64,000 nucleotides of DNA. It comes from Candidatus Sumerlaeota bacterium (GTDB lineage Bacteria; Sumerlaeota; Sumerlaeia; SLMS01; JAHLLQ01). Of this stretch, positions 18,886 through 27,106 are shown one piece after another. The notes under the pieces are model-generated. The model was not told the DNA's origin. It saw only the letters and a list, made by a program, of their open reading frames with translations, and did no database searches. The stretch spans positions 1 through 64,000 of the forward strand of contig JASGMJ010000012.1 in assembly GCA_030156535.1 (NCBI GenBank), in the 5' to 3' direction. A program made the translations under genes and the position numbers. Within the stretch, counting starts at the first letter, position 1, and each line of letters begins with the position of its first letter.

Positions 18886-20373
18886 TCAAGAAGTCGGACA
18901 GTTCAGTTCACTGCCATGGATTTCGATGACACGCAGGGCGTTGGTCAGGCCGGAGCGGCTGAGCGGAAGTCCGGCAACGACTACCACGCGGTTGCCTTCG
19001 CGTACCAAACCGGCCTTCCAGGCCGTGCGCAGCGCGTTGCGAATGACGGCGGAGCCATCGCCCGTGTCGCACTCCTCGTGCCCCAGGAGACGCGGACGGA
19101 CGCCCCAGCTCAGGGAGAGTCTGCTGACCGTGCTCTCCGAAGTGCTGAAGGCGAGGATGGGGCACCGGGGGCGGTAGCGCGCCAGCCGCCGGGCCGTTGT
19201 CCCCCCCACCGTGGGGCAGATGATGGCGTGCAGCTCGAGACGGCGGGCCAGCGTAACGGCCGCTTCGGCGACAGCCTCGGCCAGTGTTTCGCTCCATGTC
19301 GTCGCTGATTCATGAATCCATTGGCCGTCCCACGTCCACCCCATGTCCCGGCCTGCCTCCAGGGCGATCTGGCACATCATGGCGACGGACTCGACGGGGT
19401 ACTTGCCACTGGCCGTTTCCCCCGAGAGCATCACGGCGTCCGTCCCCTGGAGAATGGCGTTGTAGATGTCGGTGACTTCGGCGCGCGTGGGCATCGGCTC
19501 GGTGATCATGGTGTTGAGCATCTGGGTGGCGGTAATTGCGGGTTTGCCCAGCAGATTGCACGCGCGCAGGATGCGGCGCTGAACGGAGGGGACCTTCTGG
19601 ACGGGGATTTCGACTCCGAGATCACCACGGGCCACCATGGCGCCATCCGCCGCGCCGAGAATGGCATCGAGGTTGTCGACGGCTTCGCTCTTCTCGATCT
19701 TGGCAATCAGGGGAACGGTGCGCCCGCACTCCTTCATGGCCGCCCGGCAGAGGGCGACGTCGGAGGCGCTGCGCACGAAGCTGAGCGCCACGAAGTCGAT
19801 CCCGGCTGCGAGCCCGAAGGCCAGGTCGAGGCGATCCTTGTCGGTGAGCGCGGGAATGGGGAGCGCGGTGTCCGGCAGATTCACGCCCTTGCGCGGCTTG
19901 ATGACGGCGCTGTTCTGGACGCGGCAGACGACGTCTTCGCCCTCGATGCGAAGAGCGGCGAGGCGAATCGTTCCGTCGTCGAGCAGGATGGGCTTGCCGG
20001 GTTTGATGATCATGTGGGCATCAGGGAAAGTGACGCGGAAGCGCGTGCGGCCGTCGGCATCGGAGGCCGAAGTGAGGCGGATTTCATCGCCTTCGACAAG
20101 CTGGCGCCCGCCGCCGTCCACGTCGCCGAGGCGCAGCTTGGGGCCACTGAGGTCGCCGAGAACACCGACGGGACGATCGGCCTCCCGCGAGACGGTGCGG
20201 ATGAGTTGCAGGACGCGGGCATGATCGTCGTGCGTCCCGTGGGAGAAGTTGAGCCGAAAGACGGAAACCCCGGCACCGATCAGGGCGGCGAGCTTTTCGC
20301 GCGTGGCCGAGGCGGGCCCGACGGTGGCAACGATTTTGGTCTTGGGAAGTTCGGCAAGGGATTCCGGGGCCAT
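18886..20373 (-). CDS. pyk: pyruvate kinase
   Basis: Converts phosphoenolpyruvate and ADP to pyruvate and ATP. The 495-residue protein shows KIVATVGPAS at the N-terminus, the RLNFSHG motif, GDLSGPKLRLG, the signature LIAKIEKSEAVDNLD with the catalytic Lys, MVARGDLGVEIP and the C-terminal allosteric-type domain. The start is the ATG at 20373 with AAGGACG upstream; the upstream extension is shadow sequence. It is divergent from the transglycosylase gene and followed on the same strand by the EAL protein. Confidence 0.96.
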   Translation of the reverse strand: MAPESLAELPKTKIVATVGPASATREKLAALIGAGVSVFRLNFSHGTHDDHARVLQLIRTVSREADRPVGVLGDLSGPKLRLGDVDGGGRQLVEGDEIRLTSASDADGRTRFRVTFPDAHMIIKPGKPILLDDGTIRLAALRIEGEDVVCRVQNSAVIKPRKGVNLPDTALPIPALTDKDRLDLAFGLAAGIDFVALSFVRSASDVALCRAAMKECGRTVPLIAKIEKSEAVDNLDAILGAADGAMVARGDLGVEIPVQKVPSVQRRILRACNLLGKPAITATQMLNTMITEPMPTRAEVTDIYNAILQGTDAVMLSGETASGKYPVESVAMMCQIALEAGRDMGWTWDGQWIHESATTWSETLAEAVAEAAVTLARRLELHAIICPTVGGTTARRLARYRPRCPILAFSTSESTVSRLSLSWGVRPRLLGHEECDTGDGSAVIRNALRTAWKAGLVREGNRVVVVAGLPLSRSGLTNALRVIEIHGSELNCPTS

Positions 20374-20485
20374 GCGGGTTCGTCCTTGTGATTCATGGGA
20401 TGGATGCCGCTTGCTGGTGCGGCACCCCACGGCAGATTTCCCGATGGGGTGTACCGCCCACAACGTTCGAATCGCGAGGAGAAAG

Positions 20486-21559
20486 ATGCCGGACCCGTCT
20501 GCTGGCAACGCATACGAAACGAACTTCGGTCGTTCGCTCGCGACTCCGAGGGGACGCCGTCTGACGCTCCCCGTCTTCTTTCCCGTCTTCGAGCAGAGAA
20601 GCGCGTTCTATTCCTCGCGCGAGTTGATCGAGCTGTGCGGCGCCGAGGCCTTCATCCTCAATGCGTTCTTTCTCTACCGCGACCGCGAGTTGCGGAGGCG
20701 CTTCATGAAGGAGGGCCTGACGCTCCAGGAATACCTGGGTGCCGACGTGCCGACGATGACGGACTCGGGGGCTTTCCAGGGCTTTCGCCAGCGCGTGATG
20801 ATCGACAACAAGAAGATCGTGAAGTTTCAGGATCGCATCGGGACGGACATCGTCTCGCCGCTCGACCTGGTGACGCCGCCGGGCGACGGGCGTGAGAAGT
20901 CGAAGGAGAAGGCCGAGGTGACGATGAAGCGCATCCGCGCGGCGTTGCCCCTGGCGGAATCAAGCATCCTTGCAGGCGTCCAGCAGGGAGGGCGCTTCCC
21001 CGAGTTGCGCCAGTGGTGCACCGAGCAGTTGCTCGACATCGGCGTGGAGTACATCGCCGTGGGGAGCCTGGTGCCATTCTTCACCCAGAACCACGACATC
21101 GCGCTGGCGTGCCGTATTGTGCGCGACACGCGGCGCACCTGCGGGCCCGCAATGCCGATTCACGTTTACGGATCGGGCGATCCGCTGGAGCTGCCGTTCT
21201 TTCTCGCCATGGGAGCCAACATTTTCGACTCGTCGTCCTACGCGCATTTCGCCATCGGCGGCTGGTACATGACACCGTTCGGCTCGGTGAAGGACACCAC
21301 GCACATCGCATCGGGCGAATACGTCTGCGCCTGCCCGGCGTGCCGGGAAGCTCAAACGCCCGAGGCCGTGTTCGCGGAAACACGCCTGCTGGTGCTGCAC
21401 AACCTCTGGACGATTCTGGAGACCATCCGCCGTTTGCGCACGGCGCTGGACGAAGGAACGCTGGGCGCGTATCTGGAGCACACGATGAAGACCCACATGG
21501 CCTGGTTTCCCGAAAGCAAGCTGCAATCGTCCTGGGAGTCGGTGTGCAATGCGGGCTGA
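20486..21559 (+). CDS. archaeal-type tRNA-guanine transglycosylase homologue
   Basis: A 357-residue transglycosylase-fold protein that would swap guanine for a 7-deazaguanine base. General-acid region MTDSGAFQ (Asp93), nucleophile in ANIFDSSSYA (Asp248) and zinc ligands CACPAC (281-286) with His305 in LHNLW are present. Several segments match archaeal TgtA better than bacterial Tgt: ILNAFFLY, IGTDIVSPLD..TPPGD, VGSLVPFF, IHVYGSGDP and FDSSSYA; the bacterial YAIGGLAVGE and MFDCV(L/M)PTR strings are absent. It lacks the archaeal C-terminal PUA domains. The start is the ATG at 20486 after GAGGAGAAAG. Its stop overlaps the next gene by 11 bases, implying coupled translation. Confidence 0.85.
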   Translation: MPDPSAGNAYETNFGRSLATPRGRRLTLPVFFPVFEQRSAFYSSRELIELCGAEAFILNAFFLYRDRELRRRFMKEGLTLQEYLGADVPTMTDSGAFQGFRQRVMIDNKKIVKFQDRIGTDIVSPLDLVTPPGDGREKSKEKAEVTMKRIRAALPLAESSILAGVQQGGRFPELRQWCTEQLLDIGVEYIAVGSLVPFFTQNHDIALACRIVRDTRRTCGPAMPIHVYGSGDPLELPFFLAMGANIFDSSSYAHFAIGGWYMTPFGSVKDTTHIASGEYVCACPACREAQTPEAVFAETRLLVLHNLWTILETIRRLRTALDEGTLGAYLEHTMKTHMAWFPESKLQSSWESVCNAG

Positions 21560-22454
21560 GTGGCTTGACCTTCCAGTCGCGCGCGAGGTGATCGCCTCCG
21601 TGGCCGAGGGGCTGGCGGCGCGCTACCGCGTGGAGCCGGATACGGCCCGGCGCGAAGTGGAGCGGATTTTCTCCGCGAACCGCGAGTTGGAGAAGGCGCT
21701 GCGTGGGGCGGCGTGCGCCCGCGATGTGGAGCGCCTGCGCGTCTTCAAGGAGGCGGAGAAGGCGCTGCGCAAGGAGTTGTACTACGATCTGCGCCGCTAC
21801 CGGGGAGAAAAGAGTGCCCTGTCCGACTTGGCCGGGCGGCTGCGCGCCGCCAACGATCCTGAAACGCGGGGCCAGATGGTCGAAGCAATCCTGGCCGCGC
21901 ACGCCAGCACCCGCGAACGCCTTCTTCATCGTTCGCGCTTCATTGGCATCCTGGCGGCCTGGAGCACCAGTGCGCGCACGTTTCTGGACGTGGGGTGCGG
22001 CGTGGCTCCGCTGCTGCTGGCGCGCGAGGCGCCGTGGTGCCGCGCGGCTGCGTATACGGCGCTTGACCGCGACGCCCAAGCCATCGACTGCGTGGCGGCG
22101 TTCGCAGAGTCGCACGGGCTCGATTGGCTCAAGGCGCGGACGTGGACGCTGAACGAGGATTGGCCTGAAGAGGACGCAAGATACGACATGGCGTTTCTGC
22201 TCAAGCTGGTTCCCGTGATCCATCGCCAGGAGCGCGACCTGCTCGACGTTCTCGGGCGCGTTCCGGCACACCGCCTCATCATCTCGGGGAGCCGCGAGGC
22301 GCTGGCCAAGCGTGGCTCCATCGAGCGGCGCGAGCGCGCGGTGCTTCGTTCCTTTGCGGAAAGAACCGGTCTGACGTGCATCGCCGAAGAAGAGACCGGC
22401 GACGAAATCCTGATGCTGCTCGAACGAACACCCCACTCAGTCGTCGAGATGTAG
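21549..22454 (+). CDS. ArmA/Rmt-family-like 16S rRNA methyltransferase homologue
   Basis: A 301-residue SAM-dependent methyltransferase with an Arg/Glu-rich helical N-terminus (about residues 1-115) and a Rossmann domain. Landmarks recall the aminoglycoside-resistance methylases acting on N7 of 16S G1405 (ArmA, RmtB): H-A-S-T-R-E-R (118-124), LDVGCGVAPL (146-155), an acidic LDRD (172-175), FLLKLVPVIHRQ (216-227), IISGSREAL (244-252) and the final GDEILMLLER (284-293). Order and spacing fit ArmA, but many residues differ, so the target base and any resistance are unproven. It overlaps the transglycosylase gene and ends 18 bp inside a convergent gene. Confidence 0.7.
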   Translation: MRAEWLDLPVAREVIASVAEGLAARYRVEPDTARREVERIFSANRELEKALRGAACARDVERLRVFKEAEKALRKELYYDLRRYRGEKSALSDLAGRLRAANDPETRGQMVEAILAAHASTRERLLHRSRFIGILAAWSTSARTFLDVGCGVAPLLLAREAPWCRAAAYTALDRDAQAIDCVAAFAESHGLDWLKARTWTLNEDWPEEDARYDMAFLLKLVPVIHRQERDLLDVLGRVPAHRLIISGSREALAKRGSIERRERAVLRSFAERTGLTCIAEEETGDEILMLLERTPHSVVEM

Positions 22455-23972
22455 ACGGGGATCGGCAAGATCGAGGCGGTACATGATCTGGTTGTAATTG
22501 TAGCGCGGCGTGGGGTGCGCGTTGGAGGCAAACGTGTCGGCGTACGTTCCCTCGAAATAGATCACCCGCCCGCCGTCCTGATCGAAGAACGGATGATGCG
22601 CGGGGTTGTAGAAACTGTGGCTGGCATGGGTCGCGATCTTGACGGCGCGGCGCCACGGTCCTTCGGGGCGTTCGGATTCGGCATACCAGATTTCGCCCAG
22701 GTTCGACGGTTTTCCCCACATTTCGTTGGCGATCAGAATCCAGCGCTGGCGGTAGGCATTCCACGCGACGGTGCCGCTCCAGAGGAGCACGCGTCCGCCG
22801 GTCGCGGCATCGTGGACGTCAATGGTGGCCTGATCGGGGGCGAGATGACCGTTGTCGATCAGCTCGCGCTGCTGAGTGGCACCGAGTTGTTGCGTCGCCC
22901 TCTTCCAGCCCCACACGGGTTCTCCATCGGCGCCGCGCTCGATGGCCGGGTTTTCCTTGTCGTAAGTGGCACCAGGTTCAAGGCAGGTGAAGCTCTCGTA
23001 GCGCGCGGGGTCCTGGATCGCTTCCCACTCTGCGGGAACGCGGACGATGGGGAACGGCGACGGAAAGTAGAAGTACTCCGTCCCTGATTCCGTGTGGCGG
23101 AAGGGCCGGCCGGCGGGATACAGAGTTGTCGTTTTGTCGAAGGCACACAGCGTCACGAACGTGTCCGTCTCGTCGTCGTACACGATGAGGGAGCGGCCGA
23201 GCGGCGTGCCGAGATTGCGCAGGCGCTCGCAATGCGCGACGAGGCGCTCGTTGCCTTCGGCGTCGGGGAGCACCATGAGCCCGTCGATCCACTTCAGCCC
23301 GTCCTCGGGGACATTGACCATGGCCTTGGCGAAACCGGTCTGATCGGTAAAGTAACGGAGGTTCACACCAATGGCGGGATCGAGGCCGCCCTGCTCCGGC
23401 AGCAGCGACGTCGCCCCGGATGTCGCAAAGTTGCCCAGGGGATACTCGGGCCTCCCCGTGTCGCCCCAAAACCAGTAGAGCGTCCCTTTGTAGAAAGCGT
23501 TCTGGACGGAGTCCTGACCGGCGACGCGGGCATTGAGCAGGGGCTCGGCGAGGGGAACGTCCCGGCCGAGCAGAACGGAGTCGCGGTAAATCCCGGCGCC
23601 CGTCACGCGATAGAGGCGTTCGGCGATCATCGTGCGGTCCACCTCGATGCGGGCCTCGCCGCCGGGAGTGCCCGTCAGGCGGATTCCGCGATAACCGAAA
23701 CCGTCGGCGGGGAACTCGTAGCCGTCGCTCTCCACGAAGAAGAAAACATCGCGCCCGAGAAGACCGGGCTCGTCGAAGGCCACCCATCCCGCGCTGTCCG
23801 TCACCCAGACGGCCTCGTGGGTCGTGCGCAGACGCACGAGCGGCACGCCACGCCCCGTGGCGCGATCGACAACCTGGATGGCAAAGGGTTGCTGGCGGAC
23901 GGGGGGCTCCTGGGCCAAAAGCAACACGGGGAAAATGGCGGCCAGAAGCAGCACGGGCAGACGCATGAACAT
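22437..23972 (-). CDS. secreted protein of unknown function, possible beta-propeller
   Basis: A 511-residue exported protein with an N-terminal signal peptide (hydrophobic MFMRLPVLLLAAIFPVLLLA, then QEPP). After it comes a beta-rich carboxypeptidase-regulatory-like module (about residues 28-100), then repeated Trp/Tyr/Gly-rich segments such as YWFWGDTGRPEY, YFYFPSPFP, WNAYRQRWILI and the GEIWYAESERPEGPW string. These recall five-bladed glycoside hydrolase or lectin propellers (GH43/DUF4185-like) with product-lot strings. No catalytic triad was assigned. The start has GAGGT seven bases upstream. Its 3' end overlaps the methyltransferase gene. Confidence 0.6.
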   Translation of the reverse strand: MFMRLPVLLLAAIFPVLLLAQEPPVRQQPFAIQVVDRATGRGVPLVRLRTTHEAVWVTDSAGWVAFDEPGLLGRDVFFFVESDGYEFPADGFGYRGIRLTGTPGGEARIEVDRTMIAERLYRVTGAGIYRDSVLLGRDVPLAEPLLNARVAGQDSVQNAFYKGTLYWFWGDTGRPEYPLGNFATSGATSLLPEQGGLDPAIGVNLRYFTDQTGFAKAMVNVPEDGLKWIDGLMVLPDAEGNERLVAHCERLRNLGTPLGRSLIVYDDETDTFVTLCAFDKTTTLYPAGRPFRHTESGTEYFYFPSPFPIVRVPAEWEAIQDPARYESFTCLEPGATYDKENPAIERGADGEPVWGWKRATQQLGATQQRELIDNGHLAPDQATIDVHDAATGGRVLLWSGTVAWNAYRQRWILIANEMWGKPSNLGEIWYAESERPEGPWRRAVKIATHASHSFYNPAHHPFFDQDGGRVIYFEGTYADTFASNAHPTPRYNYNQIMYRLDLADPRLHLDD

Positions 23973-24222
23973 GAATTACCTCGCGGTGAACTGCTGGTGG
24001 GGGCCGAGGCTGAAGCCGTTCACCTCCCGCCCCCGGAAAAAGGCAATCTCGTCGTTGCATCCCCCGGCGGTGATGGGCAAGAGGCATGGCGCAAGAGGGA
24101 CGCGGTTCGCGGTTGGAGGTTCGTGGTTCGAGGGGAAACGCCAGGAGGCACTTTCACTTGTCCGAACGGGAAACAACGAATCGCGACGTTCCGAAATGGC
24201 AGGCCAGGAGAAGCCGTAACAC

Positions 24223-25722
24223 ATGACCACGAATGCCCATCTCGACGATTTCATGGAAACGCATCGCCACCTCGCACTGACCTACGACGACGTTTCCCTC
24301 GTCACGCAATACGCCGACTTTCTCCCCCGCGACGCCGACACAAGTTCCCAACTGACCTCGGGCATCCGCCTGAACATCCCGTTTCTTTCGGCCGCAATGG
24401 ACACCGTGACGGGCGCGGACATGGGCATCGCCATGGCCCTGGCCGGGGGCATGGGGATCGTGCACAAAAACCTCGCTCCGCACGAACAGCGCAGTGAGGT
24501 CAAGCGCATCAAGTTCTACCTCAACGGTTTCCTCCAGAAGGCCCGCACCGTCTCCCCCGACCAAACGCTGGCCGAGGTCGAGGCGTGGCGTAAGGAGAAG
24601 GGCTTCCGCTTCAACAGCTTCCCCGTGGTGGACGATAAGCGCAGGCTGCTGGGCATCATCACGGGAACGCACTTCCGCTACACCCGCTCGCTGGACGTCA
24701 AGGTGGGCGACGTGATGGAGCGCGACTGCGTGACGGCTCCTTCAGGGACGACAATCCGGCAGGCCTACGAGAAGCTGCTGGAGCACCGGATCAGTATTCT
24801 GCCGGTCGTGGACAAGGACGGTGTCTTCGGGGGCCTCTACAGCTTCAAGGACGTCCGCCGCATCCTGAGTCAGGAATCGCCAAATCAGTGCGTGGACGAG
24901 TCGTACTCGCTGCGTGCCGGCGCAGCAGTCGGCCCGGCGGATTTCGAACGCGTCGAAACGCTGCTGGAAACGGCGGTGGACCTGATCGTGGTGGACACGG
25001 CCCACGGGCACACCAAGGGCGTGATCGAGATGGTGAAGTGGATCAAGAAGCGCTGGCCGGAGCAGCAGGTCGTCGCGGGCAACATTGCCAGCGAGGAGGG
25101 CGCCGTGGCGCTGGCGGATGCCGGGGCCGACGCGGTGAAGGTGGGCGTGGGACCAGGCTCGATCTGCACGACACGCGTCGTTGCCGGAGTCGGCGTGCCG
25201 CAGCTCTCGGCGGTCTACTCGGCCGCGCGGGCACTGCGGGGGCGTGGCGTCGGCGTGATCGCCGACGGCGGGGTTCGCTATAGCGGCGACGCGGCGAAAG
25301 CGATGGCCGTGGGGGCGGACGCCGTGATGATGGGCAGCGTTCTGGCCGGAACGGACGAGAGCCCCGGCGAGCGTGTGCTCGTCGCCGGGCGCCAGTACGT
25401 GACGTATCGCGGCATGGGATCGCTGGCGTCGATGGCGCTGGGATCCGCGGACCGCTATGGGCAGAAGGGTGCGGCGAGCGGCAAGTTCGTGCCCGAGGGA
25501 ATCGAGGGACTCGTGCCCTACGTCGGGCCGCTCTCCACGGTGCTCCAGCAATTCGTCGGCGGCCTGAAGTCCTCGATGGGCTACAATGGCTGCCCCACAA
25601 TTGCGGACTTGCAGGCCCGGGCGCGCTTCGTGCGCGTGACACCCGCCGGCAAGCGAGAGTCGCACCCGCACGATATTCACTTCGTCAAGGACGCGCCGAA
25701 CTACCGCATCGAGGAATCGTAG
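24223..25722 (+). CDS. guaB: inosine-5'-monophosphate dehydrogenase
   Basis: NAD-dependent oxidation of IMP to XMP, the first committed step of GMP synthesis. The 499-residue protein has the catalytic barrel interrupted by two CBS domains (about residues 97-215), the IMP loop GPGSICTTR with catalytic Cys315, the flap with [16 protein letters not shown] and the C-terminal [24 protein letters not shown] region. AGGAG precedes the ATG by about 12 bases. It stands alone; guaA is not in the window. Confidence 0.96.
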   Translation: MTTNAHLDDFMETHRHLALTYDDVSLVTQYADFLPRDADTSSQLTSGIRLNIPFLSAAMDTVTGADMGIAMALAGGMGIVHKNLAPHEQRSEVKRIKFYLNGFLQKARTVSPDQTLAEVEAWRKEKGFRFNSFPVVDDKRRLLGIITGTHFRYTRSLDVKVGDVMERDCVTAPSGTTIRQAYEKLLEHRISILPVVDKDGVFGGLYSFKDVRRILSQESPNQCVDESYSLRAGAAVGPADFERVETLLETAVDLIVVDTAHGHTKGVIEMVKWIKKRWPEQQVVAGNIASEEGAVALADAGADAVKVGVGPGSICTTRVVAGVGVPQLSAVYSAARALRGRGVGVIADGGVRYSGDAAKAMAVGADAVMMGSVLAGTDESPGERVLVAGRQYVTYRGMGSLASMALGSADRYGQKGAASGKFVPEGIEGLVPYVGPLSTVLQQFVGGLKSSMGYNGCPTIADLQARARFVRVTPAGKRESHPHDIHFVKDAPNYRIEES

Positions 25723-25876
25723 GTTCGCGTGTTCGAAACAGCGGGGCGCGTGGCTCAGGTGGTGGCGGCGGGAAGCTCGACGCTTCGGGCGTTCTCCAAC
25801 CTCTCTTTCCGCATTCTCTCCTTGCCATGATGCAAGCGCTTACAGTCAACTCCTCCCGCCCTCGGGAGGGGCCCTT

Positions 25877-26956
25877 ATGAGCCGTCAGACCTTTCACGAT
25901 TTCGCCCGTCGCGGGCTCGCGATGCCTCTGGCTGTCGACCTGCTTGTCCATCTGGAATCAACCCCGGAGAAAGTGGACGCAAACCCTTCTGAAATGGCCC
26001 GTATCATGATCCGCGCAGCGGAGGTCTTCGACACTCCGCTGGCTGTGGCTCCCATGGACCTGCGGGTGGAGAAAGCAGCCTTGGCCGAGTGGCTGGGCAT
26101 CCCAAGAACCGAGCACGAGACTTTCCACATCTCGCAATCGCTTTCTACCGAGCAGCTTGATGCGCTGCGCCGCCACTTCGAGAGCGGAGAACTTACCACG
26201 CGGATGAGGGTGACGGCCGATGCGCTGGGAATCGCCGCAAAACGAAGCACCCTGATCCCGACGGGAATGGCGATCGGGCCGTTTTCGCTCGTGGCAAAAA
26301 TCATCGAGGACGTCATCACCGCCGTTTTCATGGTGGGGGCCGATGCCGACCCGGACGATGAGGAGTCCGTGGCGTTGACACTCCAATTGATCGACCTGAC
26401 GACGGAGCTCGTGGAAGCCTACGTGCGGGCACAGATCGCCGGAGGCGCGAAAGCCATCATCATCTGCGAGCCTGCCGCCAACAAGGTGTACTTCTCGCCC
26501 AAGCAGATCGCCGAAGGCTCGAACGTCTTCGAGCGCATCGTGATTGAACCGAACCGCCGCATCGCCAGGGTGATCGAGGAGGCGGGAGCCGACCTGATTC
26601 TGCACGACTGCGGCGAACTGACGCCGGAGATGATCACCGCCCTGGCAGGATTGCACCCGGCCGTTCTGAGCCTGGGAAGCTGCGTGGACATCGTGGAAGC
26701 CACGCAATACGTGCCCCGCGACGTGGTCCTGTTTGGCAACGTCCCGTCGAAGTTTTTCCCGCGCGAGGACGAGATGCCGGTCGAGAAGGTGCGGGCCATC
26801 TGCGGCAGCCTGCGCGAGCGCATGGAAGCCACCGGGCACCCGTTCATTCTGGGGTCGGAGTGCGATGTCCTGTGCGTGAATGGGCACGAGAGGGGAATCA
26901 TGGCCAAGGCGCGGGAAATCGCGCAGTGTTCCCACATGAGCCAGGGAACCGAGTAG
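25877..26956 (+). CDS. uroporphyrinogen decarboxylase-family protein (MtaA/CmuA-like)
   Basis: A 359-residue TIM-barrel protein of the URO-D superfamily. It is not a heme-pathway HemE: it carries HDCGELTPEMI and GSECDVL near the C-terminus, matching the zinc-binding His-x-Cys...Cys arrangement of corrinoid:coenzyme methyltransferases (MtaA, MtbA, CmuA). Such paralogues are common in anaerobes and in several deep lineages and often move methyl groups from corrinoid proteins. No corrinoid protein gene is adjacent, so the substrate is unknown. GGAGGGG precedes the start closely. Confidence 0.75.
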   Translation: MSRQTFHDFARRGLAMPLAVDLLVHLESTPEKVDANPSEMARIMIRAAEVFDTPLAVAPMDLRVEKAALAEWLGIPRTEHETFHISQSLSTEQLDALRRHFESGELTTRMRVTADALGIAAKRSTLIPTGMAIGPFSLVAKIIEDVITAVFMVGADADPDDEESVALTLQLIDLTTELVEAYVRAQIAGGAKAIIICEPAANKVYFSPKQIAEGSNVFERIVIEPNRRIARVIEEAGADLILHDCGELTPEMITALAGLHPAVLSLGSCVDIVEATQYVPRDVVLFGNVPSKFFPREDEMPVEKVRAICGSLRERMEATGHPFILGSECDVLCVNGHERGIMAKAREIAQCSHMSQGTE

Positions 26957-27106
26957 CGCCTCAGGAGCCCCGGCACGGCTCCAACTGATGACATGACAAC
27001 AGAGCGGGGAGTGGCGCCAAAGACGGCGCCAAAGGCTGTGATTGCGCCCAGTTCCGGCATCGGCCACGCAGGAGGAGTCAAACTCGATACCTCCAGGAGT
27101 TCCCTC

